Assembly: GCF_963576545.1 (NCBI RefSeq) | Contig: NC_083651.1 | Span: 23,548,248 to 23,612,247 of the forward strand | Reading direction: 5' to 3' | DNA from: Limanda limanda | Taxonomy: Eukaryota; Chordata; Actinopteri; Pleuronectiformes; Pleuronectidae | Length of the DNA: 64,000 nt | Position numbers and translations under genes: made by a program | The notes under the pieces: model-generated | The model's input: the letters and a program-made list of their open reading frames with translations, nothing else | What the model was told of the DNA's origin: nothing | The model's database searches: none | Shown: positions 56,163 to 64,000 of the stretch, one piece after another | Layout of the letters: each line of letters opens with the position of its first letter | How positions within the stretch are numbered: position 1 is the first letter of the stretch

Positions 56163-57363
56163 GTAAATGGATGCTACTTGTGCTGTTCTTCATGTTTTCA
56201 CTTGAGCTTTGGAAATTGTATTACAGTTGAGATACTTTCTGCACAGTTTAACACTTTTTAAAAAATATAAGAATATCATTTCATCTAGTTTCATCTAAAA
56301 AAGGATTTTAAAGGACCGCATGCAGGTTTTGAATATTTCACCAGACAACAAGAGAGACACTGGAACATAATAGTTATATTTTCAACCCTCGTCCCTGTTG
56401 TTTTGAAAGTTTGGTTTGAAAGTTTGTAGATTTCACAAAAACCTTAAACATTCTGAGATAGGGAATTGTTTTTTTTAGATAGATAGATTTCTTACAGAAT
56501 ATTTTGTATTCTTTGATGAAAAATATCTGGCATATTTATCGGACTATTATATATGAGTGTTTTAAATTTCATGCAACAATTTTAAAGTAATTGAAGGAGC
56601 ACTATTTGGCCTCTAACCCCAAATCAGAGTTATGTGCTCTATTGGGTGTCCTTCTAGTTTCGGGTGGTTTTGCCTTCATGTGATTCTCAGCAGTGAAGAG
56701 TCAGACAGAAACGGGGAGGCGAGAGAAAATGCGACAAAGGTGCACAATCAGAATCGATCCGTGCACGTTGCAGTGATGTAGCACACGCTGTAACCATTCA
56801 GCCGCCAGTGGGCTCTTTGCCATTGTTTTCACTCAATGTAATACTCCACTACAGGGTCTGTATTTTCCACGACTCTCAAGAGGCACATTACCTCCGTAAA
56901 TGACTCTTACACATGGACAGATTTTTAAAAGTGAGCAGGACATGATTTTAGCAGAGCTTCACCTTTACAAATGGGTTATTAGGAACTGTATTACAAGCTA
57001 CTCATGGACAAGTCAGCATGCTTCATTAGGTGACCAGGCCCCATTTATCTCCCTGGTGTCATGGGAGACGCAGAGAGAGCGACACGAGACACAGCTGAGG
57101 ACCCTTGAGAGCCCCTTCCACTGTCCAGGCGAGACATCTCTCCCCTTCATGGCACTTTGTGTGCGTGTAGATGTGTGTGTGTGGCTGACATGGCTCCCCT
57201 TCACGCCGCCATGGGTCAGCCAAAGCGAGACCAATTGAGATCAAGGACGAGGGAGACAGAGGGGCGCACAGTGTTGGCCCCACAGCCATCTTGTCCCGTT
57301 CCCCCTGAAAGCATTCCACACATGCCTGCTTAATTGAGTCCTGAGCCCTGTTCCCCTGTGTGA

Positions 57364-57365
<2 letters not shown>

Positions 57366-57415
<50 letters not shown>
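57366..57415. repeat. (CA)n microsatellite
   Basis: About 50 bp pure CA tract. Confidence 0.96.
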
Positions 57416-57417
<2 letters not shown>

Positions 57418-58028
57418 GCTGAGGTTACTAACACAACACGTGCGGTTGTCAGTGTTTCTCACTTGCTGGCACAGGCCTTTTGGGATTTTGTGTGTGTGTG
57501 TGTGTGTCGTCGTTTGTGCTTAACACCCGCCGGACCCTAAAACAACAACAGTGTCAGTGTTCACATCCTGGTAGTCTGGGATAGAGAGAGGACAGGGCGA
57601 GAGATTTGGTAAATTGATGAATTTATTTTTTATTTGTGATAATTGAAAAACCACCAAATATCGAACATGATCTCTGAGTCAGTTAATATGAAGCATTTCA
57701 GTGTGATTTGTCTCTGTAGTTGTAACTGAAAGACCTCTTGAATAAATGGAAAAAAGATCCATATTGGGACAGAATGTCAACCCGTCTATTTTTCTGCTTA
57801 CATTCTTAAAAAAACAAAATAAGGACTTTATGTGATATTTGCGTTTTTCAGTCAGCTTCAGTGTCCAGTGGCTCTGGTGTTTTCATATTTGATTATGCTT
57901 TTTCTTTTCATGTCTCCTGTAAGCTCCTTTTTCCCCTTGACTGAATATTTTGGGGGCGGTCCCTGACCCATTCCCGCCTGGGGAATCCCGTTACTTGGGT
58001 CTATGTTTTTGAGAGAAGAGAGAAGGTT

Positions 58029-58147
<119 letters not shown>

Positions 58148-58658
58148 GCATGTTGGAGGAAACTGCCCCCCACTCACTGGGTGTCCTAATTACTCGACCC
58201 CTCAAAGATTAACACTCTAATCAGTCTGGAAACAAGTGCACATGCAGATAGAGAAACAATTACTTACCATGGAATACAAGCCTTAATCACAGCAGCATAT
58301 ATCTCTTATATATTTTACAAACGAACAAAATTATGTACATATTATAATTGAAAAAAGAATATCAAATACTGAATATAGTAAATATATAATACACTTTGAT
58401 CCGCCCACACATGAACAAAAACTCATGTGTATGTATAATACCCATTATTATTTGTGGGTTGGCTACACAAACAAACAAACAAACAAAAACTAGGCCCTTC
58501 ACATGCAAAGCGCTTGATTCTGTTTACAGCTCTTTTACTATGGATACTGTAGTAATATCTCAGCCAATACGAACACAGCCGCAAGAATATAACGGCCAAT
58601 CGCATTTGACTGTCTGGGCAGTGAGCCCCCAGCTGTTATTGTGACCCAGAACTCACCA

Positions 58659-58674
58659 GACACACACACACGCT

Positions 58675-58742
<68 letters not shown>
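58659..58742. repeat. (CA)n microsatellite
   Basis: CA repeat of about 84 bp with CGCTGACA and CCCACA interruptions. Confidence 0.94.
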
Positions 58743-58745
<3 letters not shown>

Positions 58746-59589
58746 ATATATGAATGCACTGATGCAGGCTGATTGGTTACTCATAAATACAGGGGAGGTT
58801 GCATGTCTGCTCGGAAACATTACCCCACACGCACACACGCATACTCACTCACGTTGACATGAATGAATTCCCTGGAGACTTTTCTGACTTCTCCTTACCT
58901 AAACCTTCAAATAAAAATCTTAACTTCAATTTTGAAGTTGTTCTTACCCTGTGAGGACCAATTTCTTTTAATTACATGGGAAGTGAGTCCCAAAGTGAAA
59001 GTGTGTGAACAGATTTTTATTGAGTAACGCACACACACACAATCCTCAGGCGGTGTAATGTGGAAGTGATTGTGACAATTCTTCTAATAACTGTTGTTTA
59101 CATTCTGCACAGCGCCTGCAGGCATTTCCTATCTGCCTCTGTTCGACTGCACATCAAGTCAGTTTATTACACGAGTCCGACCAATCACAGCGCTCGCTCC
59201 TCCCTCCTCTGGCTTTCATTGAGCTAAGAGGATCTTGATCTGGCCCAGCGATGAGTGGAAGGTGCTCAGTGGGAAGATGTGAAGTCACAAATACTGGAGG
59301 ACTGATGGACAAATGCACACTAAACCTAAGCATGCAGCAGAAATGTCATGGACTTCTGCAGTGCAGCACATTGAGCCCTTTTGAAACATCTTCACTCAAA
59401 TAGTGCTTTGTTTACATTGTGGTTTATAGGACATCATTTTTCACTCTGCCACCTACTGATGGAGATTTTATGAAAGGCGTATGTGATTTGTGTACTTCTT
59501 TCCTATAGAGTTGTTTTCTGTATATGTCACTAAAGATGACAGTGTTTTGAGTAATGAAAAGCTGAAAATGTTCCAAGGTTTAATGCTGG

Positions 59590-59595
59590 TTTATT
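59590..59595 (-). terminator. Candidate poly(A) signal of the nested HMG-box gene
   Basis: AATAAA on the minus strand, about 176 bases after the stop codon of the TCF/LEF-like gene. It is the first canonical hexamer seen downstream. The cleavage site was not determined. Confidence 0.45.
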
Positions 59596-59770
59596 CAGAT
59601 GTCAAAGTCAACATTTTAAAACACAAGTTGATTATTAATTTTGTACTTGATGCTTTGGATCAGAATGAAAAAATAATTTAAAAAAGGTATTTATAAAAAC
59701 AGGTACAAAACGAATACACAGAGCACAGGTGAAGGTCTTCAGAGAATTCTCAATCCCTGGAGAGTTCAAA

Positions 59771-59830
59771 TCACATATAATCTTCAGTCGTACTTGGACC
59801 CTTCCTCCGGATCCTCTTCCTCTTTTTGCC
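59771..59830 (-). CDS. TCF/LEF-like gene exon 6 (basic tail and stop)
   Basis: The acceptor tatatgtacag precedes GGC; the exon encodes GKKRKRIRRKGPSTTEDYM then TGA at 59773-59771. The basic tail is the expected nuclear localisation and DNA-contact segment directly after the TCF/LEF HMG box. The protein ends 19 residues into this exon, so it lacks the long C-terminal region with the C-clamp of TCF7L1/L2. Confidence 0.87.
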   Translation of the reverse strand, partial: GKKRKRIRRKGPSTTEDYM

Positions 59831-62052
59831 CTGTACATATAGACAAACATGTCAGACTGTGATATCAGTTGCATTATTGTGTGTTAAATGATAGGAGTTG
59901 TATGTGAGCATAGTGCATAGTACATACGTAATTGTCACGGGTCGACCACCCAGGGAAACGCTGATAATGAATCTGCTTCTGCGTGCTTGCATATTCATAG
60001 TATCTTGCCTGCTCCTCTTTGGACATTGACTTCCACTGTGGACACACAACAACACAAGCATAAGTGCACACAGAAGTATAGTTAGAGGAACAATTCAACA
60101 TTTCAGAAGTGTTGTCTTTGACAGTAGCCTACTCGACCGCTTTTAAATCTTTTATTAAACTCTGGTGAAGTTTGTGTGACACCAAGAGTTCCAAACATAC
60201 AGAGCAAAGACACCTACTCTCTTTCCAATGACTTTGTTGACAGCGGCACATTCAGGATTTTGGATCTCTGCCACAACGAGTGGCCTCTGTTCCATGCGGA
60301 ATATCATGAACGCGTTTGGGGGCCTCTTGACGTACGGCTGGCTCTTGTCGTGCAGCTTTGTGTAACACCTTTTCTTTCTATGGGAAAATAGCAAAACAGA
60401 GGGAGAGCATGAATTTCTGCTTTGAGGAAAGAAACGAGGATACAGGTTCATAGATGGATAATAAAAATAAGACACATGAGGTGACTGTGATTAATTTTGA
60501 GTCGGGCTTTGTTGTGGTCAGCCACAGATGATGAATCAGTCAGGTGAACTTACTGTGGCGCGTTGGAGTTAATTACAAAGACATCTGAAGCGACAGGAGG
60601 AGATGAACGGTCCGCAACCCCATAAAAGATATTTCCATTCCTATAAAGACACAATCAGGGAGACACATTAGATGACAGAAGAAGAGGGTTTGAAGATACA
60701 AACATAGGCTCACAGGTGTGTGTTTGTTTGCATTTATGTGTGAGATACATACATGGATCCTATAGGAGTCAGGCCCGTTCCAACGCCCTGAGGGAGACTC
60801 ACAACTGGCCCGTTGTTGAACTGGAGACACAAACACAAAGTTTTAGTTACTGCTTGAATAAGCTGCTGTGGACTAAAAACACAGCCTGTACATAGTTATA
60901 TTTAAACCAGACCTAATAATCCCTGTCATGATGCTAACGTGGTAATCCCAACAATGACAGATCAATGATTGATGGATAGTTGCTCTGTGGTATATCCCAG
61001 AACTCAGTCAGGATCACTACTCTCCATGAACTATTAGTTCTATAAGTGAATAAGAAGTATCATTTTTTATCATTAGCTGATATTGATAAAGTTCTTATGA
61101 ATCAATCTTTAACCTGTTAATAATACCTTACCTGGCTGTGGTAAGAAGGAGCTCCCTGGTAGTACATGTAGTTTGGCTGCATGACAGTTGGTGGCTGGTA
61201 CATCGGAGGAGCCTGTTCAGGGGCAGGCATGACTGGGTGATGCAGGCTGAACTGTGCTGCTTGCCTGTAGTTGTCTGTCTGAAGAAGCTGGGGGCCAAAC
61301 CTTTCCTCAGCGGGCGCATAATAAGGAGGAAGAGGAGTTAAACTGGTCTGTGCAGCATGAAATCTAGGGACAGGCAGGACTCGCTGCTGGAGGGTGAGCG
61401 GTGCTCCTCCGTGAGGCATGTAGCATTCCGTCTGAGGCTGCACGGGGCCAAACCTTTCCTCAGCTGGGGAATAGTAAGGAGGAAGAAGAGGTATTCCGGT
61501 CTGTGCAGCATGGAATCCAGTGGCAGACATGACTTGCTGCTGCAGGTTGAACTGTGCTCCTCCCAGAGGCATGTAGCACTCAGTCTGAGGCTCCTGGGGG
61601 CCAAACGCTACCTCAGCAAGCGCATCAGAAAGAGGAAGATGAGGAAAGTCGGTCTGTGCAGCATGAAATCCAGGCACAGGCAGGATTGGCTGCTCCAGGC
61701 TGAGCGGTGCTGCTCCGGGAGGCATGTAGCACTCGGTCTGAGGCTCCTGGGGGCCAAACGCTACCTCAGCAAGTAGTGCATCAGAAAGAGGAAGAAGAGG
61801 AAAGTCGGTCTGTGCAGCATGAAATCCAGGCACAGGCAGGACTGGCTGCTCCAGGCTGAGCGGTGCTGCTCCGGGAGGCACGTAGCACTCGGTCTGAGGC
61901 TCCTGGGGGCCCCACTCCTCAGCAGGGGTATCATTAGGAGGAAGAGAAGAGTCGCTAATGTTAGACGGACAAATCTCCATTAGCAAGTCTAAGACAGAAG
62001 GACTGAATATCGTGTCCTCTATCTCCTTGAGGGTCATTGGGTTTTCGTGCAT
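59771..62052 (-). CDS. TCF/LEF-type HMG-box protein, complete six-exon gene nested in nrp2 intron 3
   Basis: Exons on the minus strand are 62052-61132, 60820-60753, 60640-60554, 60377-60218, 60035-59928 and 59830-59771. All introns have GT-AG ends with good donors (GTAAGG, GTATGT, GTAAGT, GTAGGT, GTATGT), and the phases join without a stop to a 467-residue protein. Residues 1-47 form a unique N-terminus, 48-307 five tandem repeats, 308-359 a linker (NGNIFYGVADRSSPPV), about 375-443 an HMG box and 449-459 a basic tail GKKRKRIRRKG. The HMG box has TCF/LEF signatures (PPNAFMIF, VVAE, CAAVNKVIGKRW, KEEQARYYE, FPGWSTRDNYGKK) rather than SOX ones. Known TCF/LEF boxes bend DNA at CTTTG-type sites, so a nuclear DNA-binding role is likely. 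No beta-catenin-binding N-terminus and no C-clamp are seen. It is a divergent family member, not one of the four canonical orthologues as far as I can tell. Confidence 0.9.
59928..60035 (-). CDS. TCF/LEF-like gene exon 5 (second part of HMG box)
   Basis: The acceptor gtgtgtccacag precedes TGG; the exon encodes WKSMSKEEQARYYEYASTQK then QIHYQRFPGWSTRDNY, donor GTATGT, phase 0 at both ends (36 codons). The PGWSTRDNY end matches the highly conserved TCF/LEF box C-terminus (PGWSARDNY). Confidence 0.92.
60218..60377 (-). CDS. TCF/LEF-like gene exon 4 (first part of HMG box)
   Basis: The acceptor attttcccatag leads into KKRCYTKLHDKSQPYVKRPP then NAFMIFRMEQRPLVVAEI and CAAVNKVIGKR; donor GTAGGT, phase 0. 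It covers helix 1 and helix 2 of the HMG box. A basic cluster (KKR) precedes the box. The split after GKR and before W is where I recall an intron in TCF/LEF genes. Confidence 0.92.
60554..60640 (-). CDS. TCF/LEF-like gene exon 3
   Basis: The acceptor ttgtgtctttatag is followed by codons for NGNIFYGVADRSSPPVASDV and FVINSNAP; donor GTAAGT, leaving in phase 2. It forms the linker before the HMG box. Confidence 0.82.
60753..60820 (-). CDS. TCF/LEF-like gene exon 2
   Basis: The acceptor tgtgtctccag precedes TTC; the exon encodes FNNGPVVSLPQGVGTGLTPI then GS and two bases of a Met codon, donor GTATGT. It enters in phase 0 and leaves in phase 2. Too short to be seen as an open-frame peak, but its phase joins neighbours exactly. 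Confidence 0.8.
61132..61911 (-). repeat. Coding tandem repeat, about 153 bp x 5
   Basis: Five units: 61911-61756 (52 codons), 61755-61603 (51), 61602-61450 (51), 61449-61297 (51) and a diverged fifth at 61296-61132. Each of the first four has the order GPQEPQTECYMPPGAAPLSL, a VPGFHAAQT block and a PLSDALAEVAF or PPYYAPAEERF end. Units 1 and 2 differ by only a few bases plus one codon, so that duplication is recent. Units 3 and 4 share the YYxPAEERF ending. Confidence 0.92.
61132..62052 (-). CDS. TCF/LEF-like gene exon 1 (N-terminus and tandem repeats)
   Basis: This exon encodes 307 residues and ends in phase 0 at CAG|GTAAGG. The start is the ATG at 62052 (context caaagATGc) giving MHENPMTLKEIEDTIF. 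The frame stays open ten codons further up but has no ATG there. Residues 7-26 (TLKEIEDTIFSPSVLDLLMEI) look like an amphipathic helix. The rest is proline-, glutamine- and tyrosine-rich repeats that resemble a low-complexity activation or interaction domain. Confidence 0.88.
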
Positions 62053-62395
62053 CTTTGAGGATAAATTCGAAAATGCTTGCAAATCAAAATAAAGTCAAAA
62101 TGTCCAGGTCTGCTCTGCTGGTTACTACCTCAGGTGGTCAGGTATGGAAGTGAGCCAATATCTAAATCTTGTGCAAGATGTATGTGGTTGAAAATTCTAA
62201 ATGCCTTTGATGTAGATCAGAGTTGCTACAGTGTGACAAGATCAAAGGCAATCTGTATGCACTGCTAAATGACGATTTTTGCTTCTCCGTTTTTTCTAAA
62301 ACAGACAACGTTTTAAAAAGCACCTTGGACAGCTTTTCGTGCACCTTTGACTTTTCTAACTGTCCGTGTTTATTTACGAACAGCCCTTGGCTGTG

Positions 62396-62480
62396 ATTGG
62401 TCCGCAAACGTCATCATTTCTGTACAACGTCATTTCCGTACGACGTCATTTCCGTATTTCACATTTCCGCTTCCGGTTTT
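62396..62480. promoter_or_regulatory. Putative promoter of the nested gene: CCAAT box, three ACGTCA motifs, ETS-like sites
   Basis: About 350-430 bp upstream of the minus-strand start codon lie ATTGG at 62396-62400 (CCAAT on the minus strand), ACGTCA at 62408-62413, 62427-62432 and 62443-62448 (CRE-type half sites), and TTCCGCTTCCGG at 62465-62476 (ETS-like). The second and third ACGTCA are part of a 16-bp direct repeat (ACGTCATTTCCGTAC). Such clusters are typical of TATA-less and often bidirectional vertebrate promoters. Confidence 0.55.
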
Positions 62481-62694
62481 CGTCTCAAACTTCCTGCTTC
62501 CAACAAACCCACACAAACCCAAACACAACTATGATTCTACGATTAATGTGACGTGTGTGTTAAGCCAGCGGAGTTGTCCGGCTGACGGTGGGTCGTTAGA
62601 GCACTGACGGCATGTGTGCACGGTCACATACGGTTATAACGAGCTTTCAAAACGGCGCTAGCGGGCTAGGCTAGCAACCATGCTAACTGCGGTG
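62481..62694 (+). other. Possible first exon of an unidentified plus-strand transcript
   Basis: To the right of the motif cluster the sequence is CpG-containing up to an ATG at 62680 (accATGc) followed by five codons and a good donor-like GGTG|GTAAGA at 62694/62695. This could be a short first exon driven by the same promoter in the other direction. It could equally be chance, since no following exon lies in the window that I can recognise. Confidence 0.2.
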
Positions 62695-62869
62695 GTAAGA
62701 GTGCAAAAACCCGTCGTCACGACTTTAATTCCACTTCTATCATAACACTGTTTCTACAATACCGTCATTTCTCTGCTCATTTACTGTTAAAGTGTAGTTG
62801 TTGTTCCATGAGATCAGTATCTGCAGTCCCATATCTTTAATGAAAATAAAGGAGCACTCACACACACAG

Positions 62870-63010
62870 ACCACTGATTGCTTGTTTATTGAATTTGTAT
62901 TAATATTGAACTTAGTGTGTCCAAATTGCACCAAAGTCAGCACTGCACTTCCCATGACCACTAGGAACACACATTCAGTGTGAATTCTATAAATTGTTGA
63001 ATTAGTGGGT
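62870..63010. repeat. Dispersed repeat fragment (GTGTCCAAATTGCA family)
   Basis: Contains gtgtccaaattgcaccaaag then tcagcactgcacttccc and a ctaggaacacac part. It shares gtgtccaaattgca with 23290-23303 and resembles a repeat I know from fish genomes. Confidence 0.5.
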
Positions 63011-64000
63011 AGATTTCCCTCATGTACACAGTTGTTGCAGCTTTTAGCAAATTGCAGTTGGGTAGCTAAAGGGGCGATTGTCTTGTGACAACTTAATTTC
63101 ATATGTCAGCAGTAATTCGGCTGGATGGGGACTTTATCATTAAGGGAAATCCCTGCTGTGTTTCTGTTGCAAGGGCTGAAAATGTTGCTTCCCACTCCTA
63201 CGATACTGAGGTGGAATCGGAGGTTTGTGAAGTGTGTGTGTGTTACAGACTGGTGGAGGGAGGTAGGGGAATAATTCTGGATTTGATTCGTCAAATTGCC
63301 AGTGGCATGAATGACAGGTCTAAGGGAAGAAGACGTCTTAATGCCAGCTCACCAGACACACACTGATACAGCACTTGCACACATACATATTCATATAGGA
63401 AATACTCACAACCTAGATGAATGAAAGCGTTTGCATGCCAGCTCATGCCATCCAAATACAATGAAACACGTGTTTCTTTCACACCCGCCCAATTCAAACA
63501 GATGGGAAGTGAGCAGAAAAGAAAAGGAAATGAGACAGTGGGACGGGAAAGGGAATGATGGAGTCGTGAAAGATTATAAGATGCATGAGAGGTTGGTAAA
63601 GAAAGAACAGCTGGAGAGAATGAGGAGCAAGATATGAAGTGAAGTCGGGGGTTTACACACAACTTTGAAAAGGAGGGAGAAATGGCTGGAGAGTAATGGT
63701 GAGGCACAAAAGAGAAATCAATAAACTGTGTATGTGGAACAAATCGTAAGCAGTTTGGAATATTTCCAGCAAATTTCAAAAATTGTTTTTGGAAAACATA
63801 TCAGGAAAGGGTGGAGATGGGCTTTGCTCTGAGGGAGGAGCCACCGGAGACGGGGCGGAGGAGCGGAAAAGAGGGCACGAGTGTTTTTGTGATGTTCATG
63901 AACATGAAGTAATGAGAAGGGAATAGAAACGCTGCCGGCAACAGAACTGGTCAGGCATTCCCTCCACACACACACACACATGCTCATAGTCACACACAAC
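63011..64000. other. Right end of window, no gene seen
   Basis: No nrp2 second-CUB exon and no other exon was recognised. Mixed, partly purine-rich sequence ends in a short CA tract near 63965-63980. Confidence 0.5.

Noticed and set aside
56690..56830. Possible tRNA-derived SINE
   Set aside because: Only a loose resemblance to a reversed tRNA-like segment; no A-B box pair at proper spacing and no tail could be shown.
61338..61776. Other-frame and opposite-strand open frames over the TCF/LEF-like exon 1
   Set aside because: Periodic shadows of the 153-bp coding repeat; only the minus-strand frame splices into the HMG box.

Overview
The window looks like a percomorph-type teleost genome segment. 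It has dense (CA/GT)n, (CT/GA)n and other simple repeats, fish-type dispersed repeats, a broken LTR element, 12-kb introns with canonical GT-AG ends and vertebrate gene families. Very little of the 64 kb codes for protein. Most long open frames are read-throughs of dinucleotide repeats (poly Cys-Val, His-Thr, Ser-Leu, Arg-Glu) and are not genes.

Layout. Positions 1-30,000 are intergenic. They hold one possible terminal coding exon of an unidentified gene (894-1111, +), a 5' piece of an LTR retroelement (4074 to about 5430) with a tRNA-Pro type primer-binding site, several decayed dispersed repeats, and about twenty large microsatellites. Positions 30,200-56,162 hold the 5' end of a neuropilin-2 gene (+ strand): signal-peptide exon 31213-31285, then the two exons of the first CUB domain (43629-43809 and 55981-56162). 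Introns 1 and 2 are each about 12 kb. No second-CUB exon is seen before position 64,000, so the rest of nrp2 should lie to the right of the window.

On the minus strand at 62052-59771, apparently inside nrp2 intron 3, lies a complete six-exon gene. Its splice sites and phases give an uninterrupted 467-residue protein with a TCF/LEF-type HMG box, a basic tail and an N-terminal half made of five tandem repeats of about 51 residues. It has no recognisable beta-catenin-binding N-terminus. Its upstream region (62396-62480) carries a CCAAT box, three ACGTCA (CRE-half) motifs and ETS-like sites. This nested, antisense, divergent TCF/LEF-like gene is the most interesting object in the window.

How the genes relate: nrp2 is a cell-surface semaphorin/VEGF co-receptor and the nested gene is a probable nuclear DNA-binding factor. 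Sequence alone shows no functional link beyond their antisense arrangement. Gene identities rest on recognised protein motifs. Dispersed-repeat identities come from recollection of fish repeat families and were not searched.
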